Positions 11,436-24,120 are shown, numbered from the stretch's first letter. The stretch is 64,000 bases of DNA from Isoetes taiwanensis (GCA_021234155.1 JAJEKV010000518.1:1-64000); one strand, 5' to 3'. The notes: generated by a model not told the origin, from the sequence alone. Numbers and translations are program-made.

Positions 11436-11515
11436 CGTGACGTCGCATTGACGTCGATGGTCACGTGGTTTGCGACGTCACGTGACTTAGACGTCGCAAG
11501 CCCACGTCGCTAAAT
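11436..11515. promoter_or_regulatory. Cluster of ACGT-core motifs (TGACGTC, CACGTG)
   Basis: Within 80 bases there are several GACGT(C/G) words plus two CACGTG-containing words, many overlapping as palindromes. ACGT cores are the known target of plant bZIP factors (C-box TGACGTCA, G-box CACGTG). No gene start with coding support follows within a few hundred bases, so a regulatory role is inference. The cluster could instead be a continuation of the GC-rich satellite next to it. Confidence 0.35.
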
Positions 11516-11519
11516 GTCC

Positions 11520-13780
11520 ATTCTCTTGTTGTGAAATCCACTTAGAATACCCTGAAGGTTAGGCTTTGCACAAATCGCCATCCCCAGAGCACATCATAGC
11601 GAGATTTCCCAAAATCTGGAATACAATCGAGTTTTGCAAAAGGAGATTGTCCCAAAAAAAAAGGCGCGTGGCATGATCTTTAAAGACTCTTCACTGGCGA
11701 TGTAGCCCCATATGAATTTGTAGACGGATCTGTTTAGAATGCAGAGTGAGCAAATAGACAAAGAAGATTACCCCCAAAATCCCAAACCGCTTCCTCAATC
11801 CAGTGATTTGACCTCTTCCATTTTACAGCTCGATTTGCTACTCTGAAGGTTTTTAACTGCCATATTGAATAATGTATGCCATCGATCCGAGCCATCGGAT
11901 CGGTATTCTCGAAGAGGCATGCATTTTCTGGGGCTCTAGTTCATTTGGGGATCGCTATTTCTTGCAAGTTCTTCATCGACTTCTCATCGGCATTTTCTCC
12001 TCTATCAGTAGTTCCCTTGACTCCTACCCACTCTCCCTTAATGTATATATTATTATAAATATTGTTTTTTTTGTCGCGTGCGTGACCAGCCCCTCGCTCT
12101 TTGGAGGTGTAAATGTTGTTTTTCGTCGCGTGGCACGTGTGGTCAGCCCCTCGCTTTTCGAGGTTTTTTCTCTATTGGTTTTTTTGTTGGTGATGTACAG
12201 CTCCAGATTCTCTGTCGAGCGTGGGTTTTTTTTGTGGGAACGTTTAGCAGCCTTGCGTTGTCCAAGCCCCTTGCCGAAATTTTATCGCTAGGGTTTTTCC
12301 TCGAAAACTCGAAAGGGCGAGGTTTTTTAATCCCAGCGATAAGCTCTCGGCAGATACACTAGCCAACATCTGTAGCACACAATTTGGGGTCTAGGTGTTA
12401 TAACTGGATATTCCCTATGTTTTTCATTTTTTGGGTAGCCTGCGATGTGCAGCTACCCACTATACCATTGTAGAAAAACTATTGACATGAATGAAAAGCC
12501 TAGCTAGCGGGAGCTTTTGTCTGTTTTCATGCGAGCCCTATTCGAGAATAAGAGTTTAGGGTTAAATCCAAACCATTGGACTCTTGCCGCCTCCAAAATT
12601 GGACCCCTTTGCCATTTTTTTCCGTATCAGATATGTAATGCTGCCCCACACTCTCATGATTTATTTTGTCTTGAGCTTAGCCACTAGAGCCCCTTTTGCC
12701 AGAATTTGATCTACTGTGACGACCCTTTTGCAGATTGAGCACACCCATTTTGTTCAGACCATCAAATCGAGCTTTGGCCAGTTACGACGCTTTGGCTATA
12801 GCGATGCCCCTTCAATGAAGAAAAAACCCTGCCGTTGCAAGCGACATATCGGGTGATGGCACCTCTTAGGCGATGGTGCTTCACAATCCAACAATCCAAA
12901 GGTGTTGGTGCAGAATGAAGGGACAACTCGGATTAGTGCCCTGAAGAATACTCGAAGTCGTAAGTTCCGCTTGCTTGCCTTGAAAGGCAAGCAATTTTAA
13001 TATATAATCCCAGTGGCGCTCAAGAATCCCACCCTTGCTTTGAACGAAAGCTTCTCAGCTCAAATCAACACCTTGCAAAATCGACGGCCAAGTACGTGCC
13101 CTGGTGACACGAATATTCCAAGGAATCGTTATATAGCATTTTATATATGTTTAGATATATAAAAATCAATACCAACTAAATATTAAAAACATTAAGCTTT
13201 TGATAGAAAAACTTAAGACAGGTTTCTAAGTTCAATATGTGGGATCACGTTTACTAAACTAATATTGATTGCTTTGTCCGAAGCACCATTGGTGTTTCCT
13301 AATATTGAATAATTTAAAAGATTCAAGTACTTACTATTTTGATGAAAAAACCATTAGCAGTTCGCCTCTGTTTCTTGATAAAACATTGAGACATGTTATT
13401 GTATAGAACAATATTGGTTCATATAAAAAGATATAAGCAACTTCACTAGGTAACCACTTTATGTTGCATGAACAATCAAAAGAAAAATTACTACTAGTTT
13501 GTAGTCCACATACATAGTGCACTATTAAAACCATAGTAGTAAATCAAGCAAATTAACTATCATAAGATACCATAATCTTGAACTATGGAAAAAAACTAGA
13601 ACAATAAATCACAAGAAAGAACCACCCTATATAATTCTTCATGGTTAATCAACATATTAAACCACAAACTTAGATTAGTTTATTATTGTGGACTTATGAA
13701 AAAACTGCTACAAAAAACTAATAACAGTTATTTTTTGGGGGTCTTGTGCAAGATCCAGATGCCAGCATCATCTTCATACG
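11520..13780. other. No recognisable gene; short duplications only
   Basis: The stretch has a diverged tandem duplication near 12065-12170 (shared CAGCCCCTCGCT words preceded by TCGCGTG), a hairpin-like GGTAGC...GCTACC near 12436-12466, and otherwise AT-rich DNA. The 139-codon plus-strand frame at 11872-12291 is hydrophobic because of T-rich sequence and carries no motif. Confidence 0.45.
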
Positions 13781-13790
13781 TATTTCAATT

Positions 13791-14110
13791 GGTGAAAGCA
13801 TGCTAGGGTGTACCATCTAAAGTACTTTTTAGGGAGTGTGAAACTACCCAGGAAAGTATCCAGCACTGGGTATTGAGAACTTGCATAAATGCCGCAATAA
13901 ACAATAAGTTTGAGAGTTAATTCATTTATTTTAGTTCCTATTAGTATTGTTATTCTCTAGTACTATAGATTGACATGTTATTGACCCTCAATTCAAAAAT
14001 TTTCGATTGATTTTAATGGAAAGAAAAAACACAAAGCACCAGTTTTAAAAGTACCCAGTGTAGGTACTTTTGAGGGTTCCAAAAGTGGTACACCGTAGCA
14101 TGCTTCAAAA
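13791..14110. mobile_element. MITE, copy 1 (non-autonomous DNA transposon with inverted ends)
   Basis: A ~320 bp AT-rich element without coding capacity. Its ends are inverted copies of GGTGAAAGCATGCTAGGGTG (left), the right end being more degraded. The right half, reverse-complemented, matches the left half of the element at 59258-59575 (shared GTGTACCACTTTTGGAAC, CAAAAGTAC and GGGTACTT words), so the two belong to one family in opposite orientation. No convincing target-site duplication remains at this copy. The superfamily is undetermined. Confidence 0.8.
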
Positions 14111-14135
14111 ATAATATGTTACAAAAATACTCTTT

Positions 14136-14651
14136 TTGATTGGAAATGCTGCTGGGGAGACGGGTCATCCCGTCGTAAGCTTGGACCCCTCTTTGATAAG
14201 CTCTAGGATTGACGATTCTCATCCTAATCCTCAAGTTTATCCTCCTGAGGGGGAGCAGCTGTTCACTGCAGAGGAATTTATAACGAGTATTATCCAGGTT
14301 GGGACGGAGGCCCATCGAATAGCTGCTTCTCTTAGGATCCTGAGGAGGCAGTTGACTGGTTTTTATGTGGCCATTGATTCGGCAATCTCTATTGTTGCCT
14401 GGGAGCAGGTTGATGCTCCGTTAACTGAGTTACATGCTTTGAGATCTCACATGAGCGTCGCTAGGGGCTTGTTGACGCAAGAAATTTGGCAGCTTGATGC
14501 CATGATCAGGCGGGCTCCAAGCTCACTAATAGATTGTCTTTGTTGCTGCAAGCAGATTGTCTTTGTTGCATTGCAGCCATTCAAGGGAACTATGCATAGG
14601 ATCATCAAATGCATGCCATTGACAGCTGGAGCTTGGAATGGCAGCCAATGA
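14136..14651 (+). CDS. Unrecognised open reading frame next to MITE copy 1
   Basis: A 171-codon open frame with ordinary protein-like composition, including PEGEQLFTAEEFITSIIQVG, EAHRIAASLRILRRQLTGFY and VAIDSAISIVAWEQVDAPL. The middle is predicted helical and mildly amphipathic; a short Cys cluster (CLCCCKQIV) follows. No ATG lies at its beginning: the frame is open at the left toward the MITE, which suggests the true start or exon border is upstream and was displaced by the insertion, or that this is an internal exon. I do not recognise the family. Confidence 0.4.
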   Translation: MIGNAAGETGHPVVSLDPSLISSRIDDSHPNPQVYPPEGEQLFTAEEFITSIIQVGTEAHRIAASLRILRRQLTGFYVAIDSAISIVAWEQVDAPLTELHALRSHMSVARGLLTQEIWQLDAMIRRAPSSLIDCLCCCKQIVFVALQPFKGTMHRIIKCMPLTAGAWNGSQ

Positions 14652-16200
14652 CATGTGTTGGATGGCTCCTATGCATGTTCTCCACGTATCGTCCAGGCAA
14701 GCCATGGGCTTTGGATTCATCTGGGGTTCGATTCCCCAGGCTCATGTGATTGTGTAATGTTCTTCGTGTTCTTGAATCATGGAGTGCCGTTATGCAAGAA
14801 TTTGTTTTGTTGCTTTCATACTATAATCGCATAAAAAGCCAGAATATTGTTTTATCCAATGGTGTGTGCTTTAATAATGCCCCTTTAAAGTCCGGTCAAC
14901 AAGGGCGCTTTGACCCGAAAAAGACTTGAATTGAGTGTTCCGATTTGTGGAGGGGGGAATATGTTCTTAGATGTGCCGTTATCCAACAAAATTAAGCCAT
15001 AATACATACTTTAGCCATAATAATCCGGGACATGTGGAAGGTGCATACACGTGGGGTGTATAAGAAATTCCACGAGGAAAGACATGTATTATATGCGAAC
15101 AAATGAATAGAATAGGATAGTTTTTTTATCGTCCACTGAGACCAATCGAAGCAACAAGGAAAGGAAGAAGGTAAGTGCAACCTCCATAATAAATCCATAA
15201 TAAATCCGTAAGTCAAGTGGTGGTGGGGCGTAGGCCTAGCGCCAGCTTGTTAGCACGCCAGCCTAACCTAGCTTGCAGCCCTCCTTGCAATTCTAGGCTA
15301 TCCACGTAGCAGTTCCAAATCAGCCAAATCTTCGGTGGCATGGCATTAAGCCGTTGGATCTGTATTTTCCTAAATCGACGGTCGTGGAAATTAGAAATGG
15401 TTAAAATTTTACTGGGAGAATTGGAAAGAGCCTACATCGATTTGATTCTTGCAACCACCTCGTATTCTTCTGGCTCGGCAATCTAGAGGCAGGTTGGATT
15501 TTACTGTCAAGGATCCATGTGCATGCTTTCACGGCTACATCTGCATTATCCCATGAAATGGAAAAGGCCAAGAGTAATTTGTCAATAACGGATAACTTGC
15601 CTGTTTATATCAAAGAACTTATCATTGTGGTGTTGCCGGGATTTGCAAAACAGTGTAGCTCCTCGTGAATGCTTAGGAAGATCTTATTTTCGTAATGAAT
15701 GCAGCAGATCTTTGTTTATGTGGTTAATGATCATTCAGATAGTTGATGGCTAAACTAGCAGTATGCCCATCTCTATCTATGTTTTCTTTCTTTCTTGGAG
15801 TCAGATAAGGCTCCTTCCTTTTCTATTACTCTGAGCATTTTTTTGTGCTGATGGAGCCGCTTCCTCTTTCTCAAATTTAGATTGAACCACAGACCATGGC
15901 TTGAAGTATTTTAATGGGCCTGATGAAACCGGATTCGTAGCCCTTTTCTGCTCTAGCCGACAAATCTGAACCTAATTTATCTAAGCCTATGTATAGGCCA
16001 TTTATCTGGCAGGACCTTTTTCCATTCACACCAACAGCCTTTTCCTCTTTTTTATTTGGGTCAGAGAATGCAAAGTTTTGCTCAAATTGTGTACCAGCTT
16101 TAAAGGTACTATAGAGAACTATATGGAAAGTCATGCAAGAAAATCATTCTTCAAGTGGTTGAGTGTTGCACATGCTTTTTGTGAAGAGCAACAGAAGCTT
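14652..16200. other. No recognisable gene
   Basis: AT-rich sequence with short frames only. A T-arm-like stem (GGGGTTCGATTCCCC, around 14722-14737) is present but the rest of a tRNA cannot be folded around it. Confidence 0.4.
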
Positions 16201-16210
16201 TTTATCCGTT

Positions 16211-16285
16211 GGTCGTAGATAAACATGTTGCGTAAAGGAAAACATGTTGTGACTGAAGAAAAACATGTTGCACCGAAGAGCAATA
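16211..16285 (+). repeat. Short tandem repeat, AAACATGTTG units
   Basis: Three consecutive units of roughly 24 bases each share AAACATGTTG followed by variable sequence. Confidence 0.6.
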
Positions 16286-16358
16286 TTTTGATGCTCCGAG
16301 CATCATTCCGAAAGCACTATGTTGAACCATCTCTTGATCGCATTTGCTCGCTTGACCG

Positions 16359-16562
16359 TTGCTATATTGGAAGGAAAGGCAAAATGGAAAAGTAAGGATT
16401 GATTTGACATTTGTGGAAAGCGTTTTGAACGAGCTTAATGCATTGCATAATTGTAGTCGTACATCGAGGGAACAGCTAGAGAATTTGAGTGCTATCCTTC
16501 AAAAAATACAGGAGGATGTTAGCACCATGAAATCATATATGGACAAACAAGATATCCATTAG
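16359..16562 (+). CDS. Possible exon encoding a coiled-coil segment
   Basis: A 67-codon open frame with heptad-like spacing of Leu/Ile/Val: FVESVLNELNALHNCSRTSR, EQLENLSAILQKIQEDVSTM, ending KSYMDKQDIH and a stop. No ATG sits at its start, so it would be an internal or terminal exon. There is no recognisable family. It could be a remnant of the same gene as the frame at 14136-14651, but nothing proves a link. Confidence 0.3.
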   Translation: MLYWKERQNGKVRIDLTFVESVLNELNALHNCSRTSREQLENLSAILQKIQEDVSTMKSYMDKQDIH

Positions 16563-18495
16563 TGCATAGAACTTGAAGTCTTGTTGCCTTGGATGTTGCA
16601 TTTGGTCTCCTGTTTGGGATGCGGCGCATTTACTTACAATCACGTAAATGTTTTGGCATTCTAACAGATTGCAGTTTGCTGTTGTTTTGCATTGACATCC
16701 AACATAAGGAATCAAATATTAAGCAAGTTCTACGCATGGTGCATGTGCAAATAAGCAGAAATACGAGGTTTTGGAGCAGATCCTGGATGTATTTCTAGGC
16801 TATGCATGTGGAAATAGACGAACTCCATTGTAGCTCCCACAAACACCTTGCTATTGATGTCCTGTATGCTCAGCTATCTATGGACCATGTGAGTAACTTC
16901 TGAGGTCTGAAGTTTTTTTACTTTTCAGTTTTGTCACTTGTTTCATCTGACATGGCAACATCAAACCTCAGACATTTATGATGTGTTTTTAGGAGGCCTT
17001 GCTAAACAGAGGTGAAGATATTGTGATCATGCCTATTTGGAATTTTTTATAGAAGTTTTTTACAAGGCACAAGAACCTGCACATGTATTATCTGTTGACA
17101 ATGTGCATTATCACTTGGTTCGAATTTATGGCTTAGGGGACCACAGAGGCCATCGCTTTCCATGAATATGGTTTGCCCTTATTGTTCAGATCTGCTGGAG
17201 CTTGGTGATATATTTATCAGGTTTAATTGCTGCCACTGTATAGGGGGTCTATACATATAGAATGTGGTCTTAAAAATCTCTAGTAGATGCCCGCAGGCTT
17301 ATGTTTGTCCGAATTGTAAGGCACGCACACAAAGGCTGGTCCCCATGCTGCCATGGCGGTAACAAACAGATACTTCGGGTACTTCAAGTTAGAAATGAAC
17401 TAGAATGGCATCGGTGCTTCATTTTTGTGTTTGTTTATTGCCACTTAAGATCGGTTTCTTTTTCGGCTAGTCTCTTAATGATTCTAGACAAAGATTAAGC
17501 CTTTTCGTCGCCACAGAGTTCAAGTTTTATGTTACAGGCATACAAGTGGCACATTTTGCAAGCATGGGGATGTGTTCAGACCCAAATTCCTCCTCTTTCT
17601 TGTAGCCTTTTTCTTTATTCTTTGTAGATGATTGCTGAATGTTTCTTGTCTAAGTAGAAACAAAGATGAAGGCGGTAAGAGCAATCACATAGTCGCAACC
17701 TTTCTTAATCTCTTCATACATAGAGGTTATGGCCAAGACAATTAGAAAAATGAGAGAAATTTTATTGCCTCTATTGAGCTTTCTTGCAGGCAAAATCCTT
17801 TTTAACCCGACAATGCCATTCCAAAAGATGCTTTTCGTAAAATTAGATCCGAGAATGTTCTTTCCTCGCTTGTTTCCTTTTACCTTTTGATGAAGTTCAG
17901 AGCCTCATTCACAAATGTAACCCAAAGATCTAGAGTTGGAAATGGGTGCTTTGGAATTCTTCATCTTCCGAGATAATTGTGCCATCGGCTACATCGGTTA
18001 TTGGTGAAATTTATAGGGGTTATAATCGGGTACTACCGGGATAATAGTCATACCGAGTTTGAACATGAGAAGTGCCACTAACATGAACAGCCCCAATGTG
18101 AATCTTAATACCAACAGAGTGATTTTACAACTAATCTAATCTCTATTTACTAATTGCACGCGTGATTTTCTTGGGTGCGTGACTATACTTTCTTATTGGC
18201 CGAGAACTTGTGAATGCCTCAACTTGCGGTTAATTTTGGTCCGGAGGACTTGCTTTGTGCCGCAAGTAAAAGATATGGTTAGTGGAACTCCAATCGTTAA
18301 AAGCCAAATTGTTGTTTTGATTCTCGTGGATTAGGCAGATCAGAGCACATTGTTATGCCTTGATTGGTTCTTTGGGCCTTTGTTTTTTGGACTCTTCTTC
18401 ATGATGCTTTAAGAGATGCACACAATTTGCAATCCTAGATATTTTCTTCATCCAAACCTGGTTTTTCCTTTCCTAGTAATGCCAATACAATGCCA
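16563..18495. other. No recognisable gene
   Basis: AT-rich DNA with short frames, none with a motif or good splice context. Confidence 0.4.
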
Positions 18496-18552
18496 ACAAA
18501 TCTTTGGTGCATTGCCAACAAAAGCTGGTGCATTGCCAACAAATGCTTTTGT
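18496..18552 (+). repeat. Short tandem repeat, GGTGCATTGCCAACAAA units
   Basis: Three adjacent imperfect units of about 22 bases containing TGCCAACAAA. Confidence 0.6.
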
Positions 18553-18677
18553 TTGCCATTGTCAAGCTCTATGGAGGTAGCCGGAATTCTTAGGTTGGGA
18601 TAAAATTGCCTTGCCTACTTTAGATGGATCTCTTCCTTCTTCATTGGCTTATTGACTTACCAACCTGTTAGCTCATT

Positions 18678-18885
18678 ACTACCCCTTTTCCTCATTTTAT
18701 AGGTGCTAATTTGATGATTTGGATTGGCGGTGACATGTAATCTTATGCCATCCCCGATTGGAAAAATTGAAGATCGTCGTACTACCCTTTTCCTCATTCT
18801 ATAGGTGCTAATTTGATGATTTGGATTGGCCAGGTGACATGTAATCTTATGCCATCCCTGATTGGAAAATTGAAGACAGTCGTAG
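18678..18885 (+). repeat. Tandem duplication, two ~103 bp units
   Basis: Both units begin ACTACCC(C)TTTTCCTCAT, contain GGTGCTAATTTGATGATTTG and end after GATTGGAAAA...GAAGA. They differ at only a few positions, so the duplication is fairly recent. Confidence 0.85.
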
Positions 18886-19593
18886 CCTCCATGAAGGCCA
18901 AACATTTCTTCCCTTATTATTCCATCAATTCGCACAAAATGGCATTTTATATTTGTAATAGCTTAAGATGCTGTAAGTGTAACGACTCATCTGTATGTTT
19001 TTGGGGATGTGCCGTTAGACTTCTTTATGCAATTTTGATGCAACTCACTGCATGTATACTCACTTTGTGAGCATACTATTTTTGTCATTAAGGTGAATGC
19101 TTATTACTTATAAAGTTTTCTTGCTACCAAGGAATAATTGCAGAACATTTTGTAAGAACATCAGAACAAATAAGAAATGCTTTCTCTTTCCTTTTCCTCA
19201 ATCTTTCAAAAGAAGGAAAATAATAATGGATTTTCAACATTCTCAATGACATGCTTCATAAGTTAAATTTGATGGTGCCTAAACCCGCCTTTTCTATATT
19301 TTGATGGTGTTGACCCGCCTTTTTTATATTTTGATGGTGTTGCAGCTTTCGAACAAGAAGACTAGATTGTTTATCACCTCTACTTTTGTTGGTCTGCTTT
19401 AATATTATATTCATGGTGTTTGTTCTTAAGCCTATTGCACAACCAGATTCGAATTGCAACCAAATTTGCCTCTTCAATAGTGCATTTCTACCATAGATCT
19501 AGCAAACATTTTTAACTTCTCTGGCTTGAATCTACAGTGCACAAACTTTATTTTCTTTGGCCTCTGGCGTGCCTTTTTGCTAGTTTTGTCTTT

Positions 19594-19895
19594 TTAATCC
19601 GCAGCTTCTAATAGTTTAGATAGTAGGTTCTAATACACGGTGACGCCACGTGGCGCATTTATGGATCCTTTGTTGGGCGCCCAAGAAGAAAGGGCTTTCT
19701 AGTTATCAGAATCACACGAGAATTTTTTTTCGAGCAGAATTTTTTTCGTTAAGATTAGCTCTGTATTTTCTTTTTAATCCGCAGCTTCTAATAGTTTAGA
19801 TAGTAGCTTCTAATACACGGTGACGCCCAACAAGAAAGGAGAATCACACAACGTCGAGCAGAATTTTTTTGGCTCTGATTAGCTCTGTATTTTCA
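19594..19895 (+). repeat. Tandem duplication, two unequal ~180/120 bp units
   Basis: Both units share CTTTTTAATCCGCAGCTTCT, ATAGTTTAGATAGTAG and TACACGGTGACGCC, and both end near GAGCAGAATTTTTTT...TTAGCTCTGTATTTTC. The second unit is shorter internally. The first unit carries a CACGTG word at about 19646. The array lies just upstream of the decayed HIPP 3' end. Confidence 0.8.
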
Positions 19896-19961
19896 TAGTA
19901 TTTGCGTTCTAACTAATTATGTGCAGAAAACAGATTGGAAACAAACACACGTCTGTAGCGG

Positions 19962-20095
19962 CAACCGTGTGTTAGTGCCCTGATCAATATTCCAACAATT
20001 GTGTATTTCGAGTTTCCGGTTCTGTGCTGCATGATTGTTGGGATTTTGATCATGGCAAATAACACACTTATTGAAGCAAGAATTTGAATTTTGGC
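19962..20095 (+). pseudogene. Decayed copy of the 3' end of the HIPP gene
   Basis: About 130 bases align with the last codons and 3' UTR of the HIPP gene at 25050-25190: GTGTTA(G/T)T..CCCTGATCAATAT at the coding end, then TGCAT(G/A)ATTGTTGGGAT and TTGATCATGG in the UTR, and finally a shared GAATTTGAAT-like word. The frame corresponding to the HIPP tail (…DQY…) is kept for several codons but the stop and CaaX box are not preserved. No upstream HMA domain was found, so it is an isolated 3' relic of a tandem paralogue, about 5 kb from the intact gene and on the same strand. Confidence 0.65.
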
Positions 20096-20099
20096 ATAC

Positions 20100-21010
20100 T
20101 TATGAAATTTCTTGGTTTCAAACATGAGTTCTGTTTGGCATTCGGCAAATTCGGCTCTACATTCTTAAGGTAACGATTAACTTACTTTCCGAAATAGGCT
20201 GCTTAAAATTCCGAAACGGTAATGTAGCATTTCAGTCGATTTTTGTGGCGGCCATTTTGATAAATTTTAATTTATGCTAAAAATGCTCACATCATTCACA
20301 ATAATTATACAACCTTGAGAAGCTAGTTGCCCAAACACCAAATAAAGCCATTTTCATTCTCTCCATCAATACGATCATGGCCTAGAAGAATTGAATTGAA
20401 TGGAAGACTAAAAAGACATACAACTAAAATTTTTTGGTCATGTATCCTTGAAACGTTTTAACCGCCATAAATTCGTAAGACTTGAATTTATAATAGTGAT
20501 GCTTGGTTTGGGAAATTCCGAGGAAGCTTTGTAACCGACTGTCTATCTGGAATTGGAATTTCACAGAACAACAAATTTTCTTTATAAGATAACCATTTTT
20601 CTTGGTATTCCTGTTATGAATGGATGGGGTATGTAACTGGTAGGCTGGGCTAGATCTAGGAAGGAGCTTATGAATTATGTCTCGAACCAGGTAATGATGC
20701 ATAGTCCATTTTCTTCATAGCAACCAAATTGTAGGCATTCTTGGATGCGTTATACTTAGAATGACTATTGCACTATTTTACCCTATATGGCCCATAGGCC
20801 TTTCCTAGAACTTGTTGCCCAATTCCAAACCACCAAATAGGTCACCTCAATGATGGAGCGCCATGTGTTCAATCATGTGGTGATACCATTATTTTACATG
20901 GCATTTAGTTTGCATGGTTATATGAAGTGGTGTCTTTATTTAGCAATGAATCCATTGCTTTGTTAAACTCTCCCTCAATAATTTAGTCGCGTTATGAGGT
21001 ATTTGTCTTT
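20100..21010. other. No recognisable gene
   Basis: AT-rich DNA with short frames only; nothing with a motif. Confidence 0.4.
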
Positions 21011-21017
21011 TTGTGTC

Positions 21018-21041
21018 CATCCATCCATCCATCCATCCATC
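21018..21041 (+). repeat. (ATCC)n microsatellite
   Basis: Six adjacent CATC/ATCC units. Confidence 0.9.
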
Positions 21042-21080
21042 TAGAGAACAGAGAAATATAATCTGATCATAATCCTGCAT

Positions 21081-21292
21081 GCTTCATGCTCCAAAAAAAA
21101 TGTGAATTGGATAATTGTGTGCTAGTTTTCCTTTATGACTTTTAATGTTAATCATGCTTTAAGCCTTTCTATAACTTATAAATACAAGCTTCATGTTTTA
21201 AAGAATCATGAACTGAATAATTATGTGCTAGTTTTCCTTTACAATTTTGGTTGTTAATCATGTTTTAAGCCTTTATCTAACTTATGGTCTTC
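21081..21292 (+). repeat. Tandem duplication, two ~107 bp units
   Basis: Units begin GCTTCATG at 21081 and 21188 and share GTGCTAGTTTTCCTTTA, GTTAATCATG(C/T)TTTAAGCC and AACTTAT. The copies are moderately diverged. Confidence 0.8.
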
Positions 21293-21299
21293 CTAGGGG

Positions 21300-24120
21300 A
21301 CATTGTCCGCAAGTTGTAAGATATATATCTTGTTGTTGATTTCAACGAGCAATTTAATTTCGTGCCTTTAGAAGTAGAAAAAACGATATCTATTATTTTA
21401 GACTAGCAAGCACGTCTAGAAGTAATAAAATAGTGCTTACAACGAGTTGTAATGTTTGATGAGTTCAAATATTTGGTTCCTTTAGTGTAGGAATAAATTT
21501 TGAAATTCAATTTTCGCCCTTAGAATTGCATTGGTTTGATGAGGCCATGTTTCCCTGACAATGTTTCTAGAATTAATCTCATTGCTATTTTGGGCTGACA
21601 GGAAGCCTTCTTTATATCATATGCCACATTGAAAAACCCCAACTTTGGAATAGTCTACTTCTATTCCCACATGTATCCTATTAAACACCAATCCTCAACA
21701 AATCGTCAAAGGGAATAATAAACATTGGAAGAAATAAACGTTGAAATCATTATATTCTAGGATGGGGCTCGTATTGAAACCAACAAAACCGCCTCGATAG
21801 ATAAGAACTTCTCATTCATCTCGCCAGATTTTCTATGGCGGACGATTGGGTAGCCGTATAATTGCCGAACCACCCCAATTAAAAATAAAGTGGAAAATCC
21901 AATTATATCATTTGGACCAAAAAAAATACAACGCTAATAGATGAAGTTGGTCGATGCATTCGCCGAAAGCTTTTATCACCGATTAAAAACCTCGGCCTCT
22001 TTCGGGGTTTCGGAAAAACCCCCTGATAAGCCTTCTAAGCGTTTCATCGACAAACGTAGCATGTAAATCGCCTCCCAAAACCCCGCGCACGGAGAAGTCG
22101 AAAATGCCGCCACCCGCACTCGCATCACCAACACAACAAACGAGACAACACAAACATACTAGGATAGCATCACCCGTGGGGGCAGAAAAGCATCACCCAA
22201 ATGCAAAGGAAAAAACATGATAAACGTAAATTTGTGCACAATACAATAAAACAAACGTGGGGTGGGCCTCGTTATAATAAGGGATCGGCCGGTAGAAAAG
22301 TGGTTACCGATGTAGACGTTGACGCAACCGCCGCTACCTAAAACAATAAACCCCAATCTGGTGCACGTGATGCCGCGACGCATTGCGGGTAACGACGCCG
22401 CCCTATCTAGAATGTCGATCCGATGTCTCGGATCGACGGGATCATTAATAAGGTCTAAAACATGTGTAAGGCACAAACATCAACAACAAATAATATGTGT
22501 GGACAAATGGGAATGAACAAGACAACTTCAACCTCCATAATCATCCAAGATGACATTCTCATCTTCAATTCTCATTCTTTATTCCTTGGGGTAAAAAAAT
22601 AGCCAAAGTCAAGCGAAGGTGGGGCACAAGAAGACAAGGTCATTGTTATTTTTCGTTTAATCCAAAGCTTAGATTTGTCTTTAGGTAGTAGTAGTATAGT
22701 GGGACCGTTGGTCCTTGTTGGGAGGGGTCAATGGGCTAAAAAAAAGAGTACTTTGGCATTAACCATCAGAATCCATATTATTGCCTTGTTAGCCATGTAC
22801 TTAAATCAATATAAGCTGTGGAGATTATTATAATCTTTGATAGGTTATTCAATGTTCAAAACTTAGTGTTTAGGAAATGATCTCATCTTGTCAGGAGTGA
22901 TTAACACAATAATTAACTTAACTCCTATTGTTCTAAGATTTGTTAATTCTCCTTTTTACTATCTCTGCCTAGTAAATTTGAATTGGCTTGAAAAGAACAA
23001 GATGACATAAAAGGAAGTATGAAGATAGAAGAATGTTCTACGTAGGCTTGGTCTATGAAATAGATCTAACCATCATTCCCAACACAAAGTAATCCACATG
23101 TGAGCTAGGGAACAAGATGTTCTTGTCCATGACCTTTCTTCGAGGAGATAAATTTCAATGGACACCCTTGAATAGCTACATGCGTGGCCAAAACGATGGG
23201 GGAAGTCTCACCAATGGTTCAGAGTGTGACAACGCGTTTACAAGCATCTAAAGCACCAGACATTTCTTCACACGCATATAAAAGGATGCATAGGAGGGAT
23301 CTCCAACATTTGTTTGTAATTAAATATAAATATCTAGCTAGTGGCTTTTGTTGTGCATGCCACATGATCTACGAGGCCAAAAATTGTGGGGCGCATTCTC
23401 AACTTGAATTAGCACTATTTACTATTTCTATTAAATACTTGATTGATTACACATGAAAACTTCTGAAATTATGATACTCATCCGGTACAAGTTTTAAACC
23501 TCTGGGAGCTACAATAGTAGTATTATATTAATAGCTCAACACTAGATATTGCAAGGAAACCACCCATGAATATGAAGTTCGCTTTAATTGAGGGTCCCTT
23601 ATAAGAGTCCTAAATGTCAAGGACAAAGTGCGTGGCCAAGAGAAATGTTGATAGAAAACCATTGTTCAACAACAATTACGTCATCAAATTAACCACAGAG
23701 TTGGCAGCATTGATAATAAATCGTCGATTGTTGACCACTGTAGTGTTCGAATATGTGGCTTGCTTAATCCTACGAGAATTTGTAACATTCTTTTAGTGGT
23801 GGCATGACACATGGTAAAGAATACAAGTGTAGCTCACAACAAAACTTCTCTCTCATATTAATGAGACAGAAGAGCTTGAGTGAACAGGGCACATCAGAGT
23901 GCATGAGGACAAATTAGTAAAGCAGATTGAGGGAGAAAGGCAACGTTAACCTTATTTACTAGTCACACTACCTTCCGAAAATAACTTTTGAATTGGGTGT
24001 TCATTTTGATCTAGTATACGGTGGGGCATTGGCAAGAGAACAAGGCGAGATGGTCGGGACGCAAGGGTGTGGGGTAGATACATACACTAGGCGAGAAAAC
24101 GAAGGGCTATGGAAAGGTAT
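21300..24120. other. No recognisable gene
   Basis: AT-rich, with a slightly GC-richer patch at 21.95-22.45 kb whose frames on both strands lack recognisable motifs. It may contain the promoter and any 5' UTR intron of the downstream HIPP gene, but no clear TATA element could be tied to it. Confidence 0.4.

Noticed and set aside
11872-12291. 139-codon hydrophobic plus-strand frame as a membrane protein
   Set aside because: The frame is T-rich low-complexity sequence containing a tandem duplication; hydrophobicity follows from T-rich codons.
14701-14742. tRNA-like T-arm (GGGGTTCGATTCCCC) with CTTTGGAT nearby, suggesting a tRNA-Gln
   Set aside because: No acceptor stem or D-arm can be placed at the right distance; at most a tRNA relic.
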